Notes: generated from the letters alone by a model not told the origin. A DNA stretch of 64,000 nt from Vannielia litorea (GCF_900142295.1 NZ_FSRL01000001.1:2480001-2544000); one strand, 5' to 3'. Positions 46,564 to 55,870 are shown, numbered from the stretch's first letter. Translations and numbers: made by a program.

Positions 46564-46981
46564 CCTGCTTCTCTGCGCCCTCTTCGCGCTGATCTTCGCC
46601 GCCGCGCTGGTGGAGCTTGCCGGATACCGCTGGCAGGTGGCGCTTGCACCGGCTCTGGCGGCGGGCGCGGGGCTGGGCCTCGCAGGGGTGGTGGCGCTGG
46701 GCACCCTTCGGCACCGGTCCTCCCTGCCGTCGGGGCGCTGGAGCCTGACCGACCTGCGCGCCCTCGCGTGGTTTGCCGTGGCGCTGGCCGCCGTGGCGCT
46801 CTTCGGCTTTGCCCTGGGAGGCGGGCTCTTCGTCTTCGCTCACGCGCTCGCGGCGCCGCCGCGGCTGGCCCGGCTGCCGGCGGCGCTCGCCAATGCCGGC
46901 GTGGTGGTCGCCACGGTCTGGCTGCTCTTCGGCGAGGCGCTGCACATCACGCTCTGGCGCGGGGTGCTACTTGGCAGCTGA
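46553..46981 (+). CDS. tctB: Tripartite tricarboxylate transporter small subunit
   Basis: 142 residues with four hydrophobic helices, little conserved sequence, and the right size and place for TctB. The ATG overlaps the end of tctA. Its 3' end overlaps the convergent methyltransferase gene by 15 bp, leaving no room for a terminator. Confidence 0.8.
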   Translation: MRLDLLLCALFALIFAAALVELAGYRWQVALAPALAAGAGLGLAGVVALGTLRHRSSLPSGRWSLTDLRALAWFAVALAAVALFGFALGGGLFVFAHALAAPPRLARLPAALANAGVVVATVWLLFGEALHITLWRGVLLGS

Positions 46982-47827
46982 GCCTTGGGCGTGGCGGGCC
47001 ACGACCCCGATGCGCTGCTTCTTGCCCTGGCTGGTCCGGGTCATCCCGCCGGGGTTGCGGCCTATGCTCATCTCCGGGTGCAGACCGGCCTGCACGAAAT
47101 ACCCCTCGAGCTCCTCGATCCGGGTGACGTTCCAGGACACCCGCTTTGCGGCGAAGCCGGCCGCCAGGGCCAGCAGCCGGGGCTCCGCGATGAGGCCGGC
47201 ATGAGGGCTGTCGGCGCGGTCGGCGGCGAGACGTCGGGCCAGACCTTCGGCCTCGCGGGGCCCGAAGCGGCGCGACATCGGCGCTGCCCCGGGCTTGAGC
47301 GTCGTGCAGGAGACGATCCGGCCACCCGGCGCCAGCAACGCGCCCCATCGTGCCACCAGCTCCGCCCGGCCCTCGGGCGCGAAGAAGTTGAGCACGTTGT
47401 GGGCGAGGATGAGGTCGAAGGGAGCCGCGCGAAACCGCAGCGCATCGGTTGCCTCGGTGGCGATCGCGACGCCGTGCAGCCCGGCATAGGCACGGCAGAC
47501 CGCCAGCGGTGTCGGGCAGAGGTCGATCACGGTGACATCCGGGCGCGGGCCGGTCGGGCCGAAGGCGGCCAGGACATAGGCCAGCAACCCGTGGTCGGCG
47601 GCGCCGCAGACCAGCACCCGGCGCGCGCCCGCCGCGACCGCCTCGCCGATAGACCGGCTCAGAAAGCCATGGTCGGCGGTCACGGCAGGGAGCCGCCCGA
47701 ACAGCCTGAGGAAGCCCCAGACCGCGTGATACTCCCGGCAGGCATCGCTGCAGCCGGTGTCTGCCAGGCGCAGGGCCAATGCCGCCATCTCGGGAAGCTC
47801 GGACATGCCGGGAGGCGGGTTATTCAT
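46967..47827 (-). CDS. Class I SAM-dependent methyltransferase
   Basis: 286 residues from the ATG at 47827, which overlaps the preceding gene by 8 nt. The nucleotide-binding region reads V-L-V-C-G-A-A-D-H-G, with D-V-T-V-I-D-L after it and the motif L-A-H-N-V-L-N-F further on. About 90 residues precede this core and could form a substrate cap. Coupled to an ATP-grasp-like protein, it may act in the synthesis of a small peptide or a modified metabolite. The substrate is unknown. Confidence 0.75.
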   Translation of the reverse strand: MNNPPPGMSELPEMAALALRLADTGCSDACREYHAVWGFLRLFGRLPAVTADHGFLSRSIGEAVAAGARRVLVCGAADHGLLAYVLAAFGPTGPRPDVTVIDLCPTPLAVCRAYAGLHGVAIATEATDALRFRAAPFDLILAHNVLNFFAPEGRAELVARWGALLAPGGRIVSCTTLKPGAAPMSRRFGPREAEGLARRLAADRADSPHAGLIAEPRLLALAAGFAAKRVSWNVTRIEELEGYFVQAGLHPEMSIGRNPGGMTRTSQGKKQRIGVVARHAQGSAAK

Positions 47828-48824
47828 CGCCCCTCCGGTCGCGCAGGGCCATCCGCAGTTTCCACATCTGCCGTTCGATCCGGTTCCAACGCTTGCGCTT
47901 GATGTAGCGCGCGCCATCCGGATCGGGCTGAAAGCGGAGCCGTCCGCGGGCATCGGCCGTGTCCACCTCGGCAAAAGCCTCGGCCAGGGCGGCGAGGATC
48001 GGCCCGCGCCGCGCCTCGCGCGCCGGATTGCCGCCCCGAAACCGGGGGAAGGTAGGGTTCACGTTGATCTCGAAGGTCACAATCCTGCCCTCCACCACGG
48101 CATAGTCGATGCGACCGAAGTCGATGCCGGCATGGGCGAAGATGCGGGCAAGCTCCGCCGCGTGCGGATTGCTGCGCACCCAGTCCAGCTCTTCCTCGGC
48201 GAACCGGGCACTGTCCGGAGCGCGGTGCGACTTCACGATCCAGTCGCGGTCGCGCAGGATGTGCTGCGGCACGATCCGCCCTCCGATACAGAAGGCGCCA
48301 TACTTGCGGAAGAAACCCTCTTCGTCGCGGAGGTTCTCGAAACTGACGGCAATGCGCCGCTTCATGGTCTTGCCCGCGCGGCGCAGCCCGGCGAGCGCGG
48401 CATCAAGCGCGACGTCGTTTTCGATCAGGCCCGTGTCCGGGCGCAGGCAGCCATCCTCCTGCCGGATGAAGAGCGGAAAGCGTGTGGGCCTGCCCCCCGC
48501 CTCGAGGCGGGTGACCTGCACGGGGTTCAGGCCCTGTGCATGGAGGCTGGCGAGCAGCTCGTGGCGTTCCATCACCCGCACCGGATGATTGAGCACCCTG
48601 AGCCCCTGCCGCGCCGCCGCCGTGGCCAGCCTCCCGGCGGCGTCCATCTCGAAGGAGGACAACAGGTCGAAGTCGGTGAACACCAGGCTGCCCGCAGGGA
48701 CGGACAGGCGGCGAAAGGCGGTTTGGTAATCGACGAGGGAGATCGGCGGAAGTCGCCCGCGGGCGGTGCGCAGGAGCCGGGTCATCGGCCAGCGGTTCAT
48801 GTCGCTCACGAGAACTACGATCAT
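47820..48824 (-). CDS. ATP-grasp-like protein of unknown function
   Basis: 334 residues, no signal peptide. The C-terminal half ends in D-F-G-R-I-D-Y-A and the metal-binding block F-E-I-N-V-N-P-T-F, typical of ATP-grasp ligases. Upstream segments (L-F-I-R-Q-E-D and W-I-V-K-S-H-R) could supply the ATP-binding Lys/Arg. The very C-terminus is strongly basic. Ligases of this class join a carboxylate to an amine or thiol. The adjacent methyltransferase suggests a two-step modification pathway. It is not assignable to a known family by eye. Confidence 0.6.
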   Translation of the reverse strand: MIVVLVSDMNRWPMTRLLRTARGRLPPISLVDYQTAFRRLSVPAGSLVFTDFDLLSSFEMDAAGRLATAAARQGLRVLNHPVRVMERHELLASLHAQGLNPVQVTRLEAGGRPTRFPLFIRQEDGCLRPDTGLIENDVALDAALAGLRRAGKTMKRRIAVSFENLRDEEGFFRKYGAFCIGGRIVPQHILRDRDWIVKSHRAPDSARFAEEELDWVRSNPHAAELARIFAHAGIDFGRIDYAVVEGRIVTFEINVNPTFPRFRGGNPAREARRGPILAALAEAFAEVDTADARGRLRFQPDPDGARYIKRKRWNRIERQMWKLRMALRDRRGDE

Positions 48825-49059
48825 GATTGAGGTCTGGCTCTCCCGCGACGGTCCCGGCGTTCAGGAGAATTAACCCTTATCCGCCCGGAAGGACAGCCGA
48901 AGCGGCGCGCCCCGCAAGGCGCCTGTCTTCCGCCACCCGGTTCATGCCGGGCTCGCCGCCGCCTGCATCGCGCCGCCACGACCGCCGGCCTCGATCGGTC
49001 TCGCGCCAGGCTCCACGGCGACGCAGGCGGCGCATCGCGCCAGGGCCGCTCAGGTCTCC

Positions 49060-49812
49060 TCAGACGTTGACCTTGCCACCGTCGACATTGAGCGTCTGGC
49101 CGGTGACGAAATTGCTGTCGGACGAGGCGAGGTAAAGCAGCGTGCCCAGCAGGTCTTCGGGCAGCATTTCGCGCTTGATCGAGCGCGACGCCACTGTCGG
49201 TCCGCGCCCCATGTCGAAGCCGGGGTTGCCCTTGACGCCTTCGCTCTCGGTCAGGCCGGGGGCGATGGCGTTGACCTGGATGTTCTTGTCCCCCAGCTCG
49301 CGGGCATGGCAGCGGGTGAGCGCGATCACCCCCGCCTTGGAGGCGGTGTAATGCGACAGGCCCGGCGGGCCGTAATAGAAGGTGCCCGATGCGATATTGA
49401 CCACCTTGCCGCCCCCCGCCTCGATCATCGTCGGCACGATGGCCTTCATCACCTGGTGCACGCCGCGGGTGTTGACGCGCAGGATCAGGTCGAATTCGTC
49501 CTCGTCGATCTCGAAGAACGGCTTGGGCGTGATCGTGGCAAAGATCGAGGCGTTGTTGACCATGATATCCAGCCCGCCCATCGCCCTGGCCTTCTCGACC
49601 ATGGCCTTCAGGTCGTCGTTGCTGGTGACGTCGACCTTCATGCCTTGGGCGGTACCGCCCGCATCGGTGATCGCCTGCACCGCCCCGGCGGTGTCCTGCA
49701 CGTCGGTGACCAGCACCTTGGCGCCCTCATCGGCCATGGCCTTGGCCATGAGTGCCCCGATGCCCTGCGCGGCCCCGGTGATGACTGCTGTTTTTCCGTC
49801 CAGACGGCCCAT
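49060..49812 (-). CDS. SDR family oxidoreductase
   Basis: 250-residue classical SDR. T-G-A-A-Q-G-I-G is the coenzyme loop, N-N-A-S replaces NNAG, and the catalytic S ... Y-T-A-S-K is intact. The C-terminal F-V-T-G-Q-T-L-N-V-D-G-G is standard. A GGGGAGGG box precedes the ATG. It is the last gene of the GntR-controlled operon with GST and ALDH. It likely interconverts an alcohol and a carbonyl in the same pathway. Confidence 0.88.
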   Translation of the reverse strand: MGRLDGKTAVITGAAQGIGALMAKAMADEGAKVLVTDVQDTAGAVQAITDAGGTAQGMKVDVTSNDDLKAMVEKARAMGGLDIMVNNASIFATITPKPFFEIDEDEFDLILRVNTRGVHQVMKAIVPTMIEAGGGKVVNIASGTFYYGPPGLSHYTASKAGVIALTRCHARELGDKNIQVNAIAPGLTESEGVKGNPGFDMGRGPTVASRSIKREMLPEDLLGTLLYLASSDSNFVTGQTLNVDGGKVNV

Positions 49813-49830
49813 TCTGTGCCCTCCCCTTGT

Positions 49831-50649
49831 TCAGATTTCGATTTCGAGAATTCTTGCGACTTCCGGCCAGCTCTTGGCGCCATTGTCGCGCAGATCGTTG
49901 GTCAGGTCTTCGGGCACCCAGTCGATCAGGCACCGCTGGAAGTTCGGCCGCGCCTCGATCCGGGCGAACCATTGCTCCACCTCGGGCAGGCGGCCGTTCT
50001 CCCACATGCTTCGCATCGACATCATGGCCAGCCGGTTGACGTAAGGCGTCATCGCGATGTCGGCGATGGAGAAGCGGTTGCCCACCAGCCAGTCGTTGCC
50101 CTCCAGCGCGGCTTCCATCTTTTTCAGGTAGCTGTCGTAGAGCTTGACCTTCTCCGCCGCGCCGGGCGCGTCGAAGCCGTAGCGGGTGTAGCTGTCTTTC
50201 AGGTCTTTCCAGTTGGAGGTGACCGACATCGGCGGCGTCGAGGCGAGGAATTTCTTCAGCCCGTCTTCGCCCAGGTTCTTCAGCACCGTGTGGCGATGCG
50301 AGCAGACGAAGGTGACGGCACCGCAGGCCGGGTGCAGGTCTTCATCCACCGCCTTGGTCCAGTAGCGCGCCTGCGCCCGCTCCCAGGGATCCGTCGGGTG
50401 AACGCTGGTTTCGGGGGCGATCTGGTCGAGATACTCGATGATGACGGTGCTGTCGGGGATCACCGTGTCGTCATGCACCAGGGTCGGCACCACGCCCTTG
50501 GGGTTGAGTGCCAGATACTCAGGTGTGAACTGCTCGCCCTTGAGGATGTCGATATAGACCCCCTCCCAGGGCAGCCCCTTTTCATCCATCGCAAAGCGCA
50601 CCTTGGCGGCGCAGACGGAGGAGCCGTGGTGATAGAGTGTGAAGGTCAT
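49831..50649 (-). CDS. Glutathione S-transferase family protein
   Basis: 272 residues, longer than the usual 200-220 because of an extended C-terminal helical domain. The thioredoxin-like half has Y-H-H-G-S-S-V-C-A-A-K-V-R, N-P-K-G-V-V-P-T-L with the cis-Pro, and D-S-T-V-I-I-E-Y-L for the glutathione gamma-glutamyl site. The ATG overlaps the ALDH stop (ATGA). In a catabolic operon it may cleave an ether or thioester or handle a reactive aldehyde as a glutathione adduct. Confidence 0.85.
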   Translation of the reverse strand: MTFTLYHHGSSVCAAKVRFAMDEKGLPWEGVYIDILKGEQFTPEYLALNPKGVVPTLVHDDTVIPDSTVIIEYLDQIAPETSVHPTDPWERAQARYWTKAVDEDLHPACGAVTFVCSHRHTVLKNLGEDGLKKFLASTPPMSVTSNWKDLKDSYTRYGFDAPGAAEKVKLYDSYLKKMEAALEGNDWLVGNRFSIADIAMTPYVNRLAMMSMRSMWENGRLPEVEQWFARIEARPNFQRCLIDWVPEDLTNDLRDNGAKSWPEVARILEIEI

Positions 50650-52085
50650 AGCTGCACCGTGATCCACTTGAGTTCCGTCATCGCCTCCATGTCCGCATCC
50701 GTGCCTTCACGGCCAACGCCGCTCTCGCCGTTGCCGCCAAAGGGCACGTGGGCCTCGTCATGGATGGTGGGGCCGTTGATGTGGCACATGCCCGCGCCGA
50801 TGTTGCGGGCGAAATGCATGGCCTTGTCGATGTCGCGGGTGAAGATCGCCGAGGACAGGCCGAAGTCGGTGTCGTTGGCGCGGGCCAGGCCCTCCTCGTA
50901 GCTCTCGATCGGGTAGATCGAGGTGACCGGGCCAAAGGTCTCCTCCCGGCAGACGGTCATCTCCCCGGTGACCCCGGTGAGCAGGGTGGGCTGGCAGCGG
51001 TTGCCCTCCCATCCGCCGCCGGTGGCCAGGGTCGCCCCCTTGGCCACGGCATCCTCGATATGGGCTCGCACGCGGGCGCGCTGGCGCTCCGAGATGATCG
51101 GCGCGATGACGGTCGACGGGTCGCGCAGGTCGCCCATGCCGACCTTGCCGGCGATCATTGCAAAGCGTTTGACGAAGTCGTCGAAGATCGGGCGTTCGAC
51201 ATAGAAGCGGCTGGAGCCGATGCAGGCCTGCCCGCCGAACATGAAGATCGAGCGCGCCGCCAGCGGCACGGCCTTGTCGAGATCGGCATCGGCGAGCACC
51301 ACGGTCGGGCTCTTGCCGCCCAGCTCCAGCGTGCTCGGGGTCTTGTTGCGGGCGCAGACCTCGGCGATGTGCTGGCCGATCACCGACGAGCCGGTGAAGG
51401 TGACGAAACTCACGTCCTTGTGGCCGGTCAGGGCATCGCCGACTTCGTGGCCGAAACCGGTAACGACATTGTATGCCGCGGGAGGAAGCCCGGCTTCGGC
51501 CACGATCTCGGCAAACAGCACCGTCAGGTGCGGCGCCATTTCCGAGGGCAGGTGGACGACGGTGTTGCCCAACGCCAGGGCGTTGCAGACAAGGCGCGTC
51601 GTCTTGATCAAGGGCACGTTGAACGGGGTGATGACGGCCACGACCCCGCGCGGCTCGCGGATCGACATGGACACCGTGCCGGGCCGGTCGGAGGGAAAGG
51701 TCTCTCCCCGCACGTTGCGGCACAGGCCCGCGGCGGCGCGCACCATGGTCAGGCCCTTGTCGAACTCGAACATCGCCTTCTGGACGGGAGAGCCGATCTC
51801 GTCGATCAGGCAATCCAGCAAGTCCTGCTTGCGGGCCTCCATGATCTCGGCCACGCGCAGCAGCCAGCGCTCGCGCTCTTTCGGCAGGGTGTCGCGATAG
51901 GTGGCAAAGGCGGATTTCGCCGCCGTCACGGCGCGGTTCATGTCTTCCGCGCTGCCACGGGCCGCATGGGCATAGAGGCTGTCATCCAGCGGGTTGAGCA
52001 CCTCGAAGGTCTCGCCCCTGGCCGCCTCGGTCCACTCGCCGCCGATGAAGTGGCGCAGGTGCCTGGTGTCTTTGATGGTGTCCAT
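50646..52085 (-). CDS. Aldehyde dehydrogenase family protein
   Basis: 479 residues from the ATG at 52085 (AGGAGA box). A second start at 52109 also has an AAGGAG box and would add 8 residues. The catalytic Cys is in G-G-Q-A-C-I-G-S and the general-base Glu in L-E-L-G-G-K-S-P, with F-T-G-S-S for cofactor binding. It resembles the vanillin/benzaldehyde dehydrogenase group. It oxidises an aldehyde produced in this pathway to an acid. Confidence 0.9.
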   Translation of the reverse strand: MDTIKDTRHLRHFIGGEWTEAARGETFEVLNPLDDSLYAHAARGSAEDMNRAVTAAKSAFATYRDTLPKERERWLLRVAEIMEARKQDLLDCLIDEIGSPVQKAMFEFDKGLTMVRAAAGLCRNVRGETFPSDRPGTVSMSIREPRGVVAVITPFNVPLIKTTRLVCNALALGNTVVHLPSEMAPHLTVLFAEIVAEAGLPPAAYNVVTGFGHEVGDALTGHKDVSFVTFTGSSVIGQHIAEVCARNKTPSTLELGGKSPTVVLADADLDKAVPLAARSIFMFGGQACIGSSRFYVERPIFDDFVKRFAMIAGKVGMGDLRDPSTVIAPIISERQRARVRAHIEDAVAKGATLATGGGWEGNRCQPTLLTGVTGEMTVCREETFGPVTSIYPIESYEEGLARANDTDFGLSSAIFTRDIDKAMHFARNIGAGMCHINGPTIHDEAHVPFGGNGESGVGREGTDADMEAMTELKWITVQL

Positions 52086-52146
52086 TTCTGTCTCCTGATC
52101 GCGCATCATCACGAACTCCTTTTCGCCGTCGGGACCGCGTGTCGCG

Positions 52147-52758
52147 TCACTCGAGCGGCAGGCTTCCGCTGGGCGGCAGAAGCATCGACTCAAGGGCCAA
52201 GGGCTGGGTCACGGTCCAGAGCTGCCGCTCGATGGCGCTCTCGTCGCAGGGTTCCAGAGACAGCGACCGGGCGCGGGCGCGGGTCTCGAAACGCTGCCCG
52301 CCGGGCGTCAGCTCGGATCTCTCGTCGGCAATCGTCACGCAGAGCGCCGGGGCCTGCCTGTGCTTCAGCCGGGCGTTCTCGAACTGCCAGACCGCCGTTT
52401 CCGCGCTGCAATCGGCGAGGAGGATGTCGGCACCCGGTTGCGGGTCTGCCGCAAGGCACCTGTCATATTGCGGCATCCGGAGCCGGGAGTTGCCATCCAC
52501 CCATTCGAACCGCTGATCGAGGTTCCACATGCCATCCTTGCAGGTGTGGACGGTGAAGGCCCCCGCAAGATCCACCTGGTCGCCATGGCCGGGCAGGTCG
52601 ATGCACAGGTGGCGCGGCTCATCGAGAGGCAGGGCCGCCCGGACATAGGGGGCCGTGTCGGCGCCCCCCTGGGCGGGCGGTTCGACCATCTGCGCGGCGC
52701 CCTGCAACGGCAGCAGGCACAGGATGGCGCAGGCCAGTGAGGGGGGTCTTTTGGTCAT
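52147..52758 (-). CDS. Secreted ricin-type beta-trefoil-like protein
   Basis: 203 residues. A signal peptide (about 1-22, ending G-A-A-Q) is followed by repeated segments with C-I-D-L, a Q-R-F-E-W motif, C-L-A-A and V-W-Q-F-E, arranged like the Q-x-W repeats of ricin B lectins, and several paired cysteines. It should be periplasmic or secreted and could bind a glycan. It sits 25 bp after the TRAP permease gene and 61 bp before ALDH, an unusual place for such a protein. Confidence 0.7.
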   Translation of the reverse strand: MTKRPPSLACAILCLLPLQGAAQMVEPPAQGGADTAPYVRAALPLDEPRHLCIDLPGHGDQVDLAGAFTVHTCKDGMWNLDQRFEWVDGNSRLRMPQYDRCLAADPQPGADILLADCSAETAVWQFENARLKHRQAPALCVTIADERSELTPGGQRFETRARARSLSLEPCDESAIERQLWTVTQPLALESMLLPPSGSLPLE

Positions 52759-52783
52759 GAGGCGTGTTTCCTTGGGGGGGGAG

Positions 52784-54145
52784 CTACCCGCCGACGATCG
52801 TCTGCGGCAGGAAGAGCGCGATTTGCGGAAAGAGGATGAGCAGGCCGATCATCGCCGCCATGGCGAACCAGAAGGGCCAGATGCCGCGGAAGATCGTGTT
52901 CATCGGCACATCCGGGGCGATGGATTTCACGATGAAGACGTTGATGCCGACCGGCGGGCTGATCATGCCCATCTCGAGCACGATCACGATGATGATGCCG
53001 AACCAGATCAGGTCCCAGTCGAGCCCGATGGCGATGGGGATGACAACCGGAATGGTCAGCACCAGCATGGCCATGCTCTCGAGGAACATGCCGAGGAACA
53101 TGTAGGCCAGGATGATCACCAGGAGCACGCCGACATCGCCGATGGGCAGCGAGGTGAGCAGCGTGACCAGGTCGGCGGGCAGTTCGGTCAGCGACATGAA
53201 GGGGATGAAGACGAAGGCCCCGATGATGATGAGAAACACCGTCGCCGTCGCGTTCATGGTTTGCAGGATCACGGTGCGTGCCGTGCCGAGAGAGAGCGAC
53301 CGGCGGGCCAGCGCCACCAGCAGGGTCAGGAATGCCCCGACCGAAGAGGCCTCCACCGGCGTGAAGAAGCCGGTGTACATGCCCCCGATGGTGACGAGCA
53401 CCACGCCGAGGATGGGGGCCGCGCGCGCCAGCGAGGCCATGCGATCGGCCCGGTTCGAGCGGTCGCCCTGCGGGCCGGCCTCGGGGTTGCGGGTCACGAC
53501 GAGGTAGATCGCGCCGATGAACAGCAGGGTCAGGATGATGCCGGGAAAGACCCCCGCCATGAACAGGCGGCCGATGCTCTGCTCGGTCAGCACGGCGTAG
53601 ATGATCATGCCGCCCGACGGCGGGATCAGAAAGCCCAGCGTGCCCCCGGCCGCGACCGATCCGGTGGCGAGGCTGTCGGCGTAGTTGTAGCGTTTCATCT
53701 CCGGCAGGGCGACGCGGCCCATGGTGACCGCGGAGGCCAGCGAAGACCCCGACAGCGCCGCGAAGCCCGCGCAGGCCGCGATGGTGGCCGAGGCAAGCCC
53801 GCCGCGCATGTGCCCCATCCAGCGATAGGCCGCGTTGAACAGATCCTGCGACATGCCCGACACCCCGGCCAGGTTGCCCATCAGGACGAACATCGGAATG
53901 ACCAGGAGGTTGAAGTTGGAGGCGGCCTCGAATGTCTCGCCGGCGAGGTTGGAATAGGCGATCTTCAGGCCGCGCGCCCAGGCCTGCTCGGCCGCCATGC
54001 CCACGTCGACGTATTTGCTGGTGTTGGCGATCACCGTGCCGATGAACCCGACCCCCAGCATCGACAGGGCCACCGGCATCCTGAGCGCCAGCAGGACGAA
54101 GAGTGCGAGCAGACCCAGAAGGCCAAGAACGGTCATGTCGATCAT
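52784..54145 (-). CDS. TRAP transporter large permease subunit (GntR-controlled)
   Basis: 453 residues, DctM family, with A-L-S-G-S-S-L-A-S-A-V-T, G-F-L-I-P-P-S-G-G-M-I-I-Y and S-P-P-V-G-I-N-V-F-I-V. The start overlaps the small-subunit stop (ATGA). It is third in the P-Q-M order. The ligand is unknown, and the downstream enzymes suggest an aldehyde- or alcohol-yielding acid. Confidence 0.92.
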   Translation of the reverse strand: MIDMTVLGLLGLLALFVLLALRMPVALSMLGVGFIGTVIANTSKYVDVGMAAEQAWARGLKIAYSNLAGETFEAASNFNLLVIPMFVLMGNLAGVSGMSQDLFNAAYRWMGHMRGGLASATIAACAGFAALSGSSLASAVTMGRVALPEMKRYNYADSLATGSVAAGGTLGFLIPPSGGMIIYAVLTEQSIGRLFMAGVFPGIILTLLFIGAIYLVVTRNPEAGPQGDRSNRADRMASLARAAPILGVVLVTIGGMYTGFFTPVEASSVGAFLTLLVALARRSLSLGTARTVILQTMNATATVFLIIIGAFVFIPFMSLTELPADLVTLLTSLPIGDVGVLLVIILAYMFLGMFLESMAMLVLTIPVVIPIAIGLDWDLIWFGIIIVIVLEMGMISPPVGINVFIVKSIAPDVPMNTIFRGIWPFWFAMAAMIGLLILFPQIALFLPQTIVGG

Positions 54146-54681
54146 TGCAGATCACCGTCGATTTTCAGGGGTTTGATCTGGCCGCCGCGCGCCAGCCTGA
54201 CGATGTCGAGCACCAGCACGAGGGCATAGAGCGCGATCGAAACCGCGAGGGCGTAGTAGAACGGCTGGTAGGAGATCAGCAGTTGCTGCGTCGTCTCGCC
54301 GAACTTCTCGGCGCTGTCGCCCGCGTGCCAGAGCTGCCGGGCCATGACCAGCAGCAGGGCGAGCGCGAGCAGCTTGACCAGGACCATCGACCAGCGGGCA
54401 AAGCCCTGCGACATCACGCTGTCGAGCACCTCGATCTCGATATGGGCGCCGCTGCGGGCGCCGAAGGGGATTGCCAGTGCCACGATGACCACCAGCGACA
54501 GGATCAGCAGGTCTTCGGCACCGACGATGGGGCTGTTCAGGGCCTTGCGCATGATCAGCACGTTCCAGACCGAGAACAGCGTCATGAAGGCCAGCGTCAG
54601 CCCGCCGCCGACCAGCGCCACCCAGGTCAGGGCAGCATCGAGGAGCCCGGTCACGCCGGGGGCTCTGCGGTTGAGTGTCAT
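54142..54681 (-). CDS. TRAP transporter small permease subunit (GntR-controlled)
   Basis: 179 residues from the ATG at 54681 (GGGAGGGG box). The longer reading from 54735 would run into the dctP stop region and is rejected. Four hydrophobic helices flank the DctQ-like R-S-G-A-H-I-E-I-E motif. Confidence 0.9.
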   Translation of the reverse strand: MTLNRRAPGVTGLLDAALTWVALVGGGLTLAFMTLFSVWNVLIMRKALNSPIVGAEDLLILSLVVIVALAIPFGARSGAHIEIEVLDSVMSQGFARWSMVLVKLLALALLLVMARQLWHAGDSAEKFGETTQQLLISYQPFYYALAVSIALYALVLVLDIVRLARGGQIKPLKIDGDLQ

Positions 54682-54702
54682 TGAGTCCCCTCCCAGGGGT
54701 GG

Positions 54703-54724
54703 CTCGGGGCCAGGCGGCCCCGAG
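54703..54724 (-). promoter_or_regulatory. Intercistronic hairpin between dctP and dctQ (GntR operon)
   Basis: CTCGGGGCC (54703-54711) and GGCCCCGAG (54716-54724) form perfect 9-bp arms with a 4-nt loop, 7 nt after the dctP stop. No T-run follows. It is the fourth instance of this layout in the window. Confidence 0.7.
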
Positions 54725-54731
54725 GCCGGGC

Positions 54732-55742
54732 TCATTGGTTGATGGCGTTGTAGATGGCTTCGGCGTTGTCGATGCCGCGCGAGGCGTAATCGACAAAGAC
54801 CGCCTTCAGGCCCTCGGCCACCGCCGCATCCATCCTGGCGCGCTCTTCGGCCGAGACTTCGATGACCTCGAAGGATTTGTCCGTTGCGGCCTTCATCATC
54901 TCCAGGGAGGCCGCATCGGCCCCGTCAAAGCTCTCGGCCAGCTTGTGCGAGGCCGCCTCGCCGGCCAGCTCGTCGATGATGGCGCGGTGCTCGTCGCTCA
55001 GCCCCTCGTAGCGCTCGCGGTTCATCACGACAAAGATCACCGCATGCTGCACGGGCACATTGGTCACGAAATGCGAGGCGACATCCCAGAAGTTCCAGGG
55101 CGGGGTCATGTTGTTGTAGGTGGAGTAGGCCCCGTCGATGGTGCCGGTGCTGAGGCCGGTATACATTTCTGTCACCGGCATCTGCACGGGCACGGCGCCC
55201 ATCGCCTCGACGATCGGGGTGGTCAGCGCGGCATAGGGCACGATCTTGGCGCCCTGCATCCCTTCCATCGTCGACACGTCGCGGGTGGCGGCAATGCCGA
55301 TCCCGGCGGCGGTGGTCAGGGCGATCACCTTCACGTCCTCGTATTCGTCGGCGAGGTGCTCGTCGAAGACGGCCAACATCCGCTCCGTCGCCTCGTGCGA
55401 GCTTTCGGCCTTGCCGGGCAGGATCGCCAGCATCGTCTTGGGGAACAGGGCGGGCGTGTAGGCGGAGACCCCGAAGGTGATGTCGGCCACGCCCTCGACC
55501 GCGCGCTTGTATTGCTGGACCGGACCGGCCCCGAGCTGACCGGCCGGATAGACCTTGATCGTCAGGTCGCCGCCCGAGCGCTTCTCGAGCTCTTCGCCGA
55601 ACCATTTGAACATGACCGTGTTCGAATGGTGCTGCGGCGGCACGAAGGTCGCCACCGAAAGCTCCTCGGCACTCAGGGGCACGGCAGAGGCGGCGAGGCC
55701 GGCGGCAAGCGCCAGGGCCGAGGTCAATCGTGCAAATGTCAT
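54732..55742 (-). CDS. TRAP transporter substrate-binding protein DctP (GntR-controlled)
   Basis: 336 residues. The signal peptide ends V-P-L-S-A-E, and the mature start is L-S-V-A-T-F-V-P-P-Q-H-H. A central T-E-M-Y-T-G-L-S-T-G-T-I-D-G block is typical of DctP proteins. A GGGAGGA box precedes the ATG. It is the first gene of a seven-gene leftward operon (P, Q, M, ricin-like, ALDH, GST, SDR), with three GntR-type operators upstream. Confidence 0.92.
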   Translation of the reverse strand: MTFARLTSALALAAGLAASAVPLSAEELSVATFVPPQHHSNTVMFKWFGEELEKRSGGDLTIKVYPAGQLGAGPVQQYKRAVEGVADITFGVSAYTPALFPKTMLAILPGKAESSHEATERMLAVFDEHLADEYEDVKVIALTTAAGIGIAATRDVSTMEGMQGAKIVPYAALTTPIVEAMGAVPVQMPVTEMYTGLSTGTIDGAYSTYNNMTPPWNFWDVASHFVTNVPVQHAVIFVVMNRERYEGLSDEHRAIIDELAGEAASHKLAESFDGADAASLEMMKAATDKSFEVIEVSAEERARMDAAVAEGLKAVFVDYASRGIDNAEAIYNAINQ

Positions 55743-55782
55743 GGTGTCCTCCCTTGATGGATTTGCGAAGGGCCAGCGCGAT

Positions 55783-55794
55783 TTGGGATCCCAA
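55783..55794. promoter_or_regulatory. GntR-type operator O1
   Basis: Perfect 12-bp palindrome TTGGGATCCCAA, centre 55788.5, 41 bp upstream of the dctP start. It is the copy closest to dctP and is placed to block that promoter. Confidence 0.75.
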
Positions 55795-55854
55795 CCCCGA
55801 AACCTGCTCGCCCCGCGCGACCGATTCTCATCGTGTCGGGGTCAGACAACACTG

Positions 55855-55870
55855 ATTAGGGATCCCAAAT
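55855..55870. promoter_or_regulatory. GntR-type operator O2
   Basis: ATTAGGGATCCCAAAT, palindromic apart from one pair, centre 55862.5, midway between the divergent genes. Confidence 0.7.

Noticed and set aside
52773..52781. Run of G residues before the TRAP large-permease stop region as a possible frameshift site
   Set aside because: It lies in the short gap between two genes whose ends are normal, so it does not affect a reading frame.
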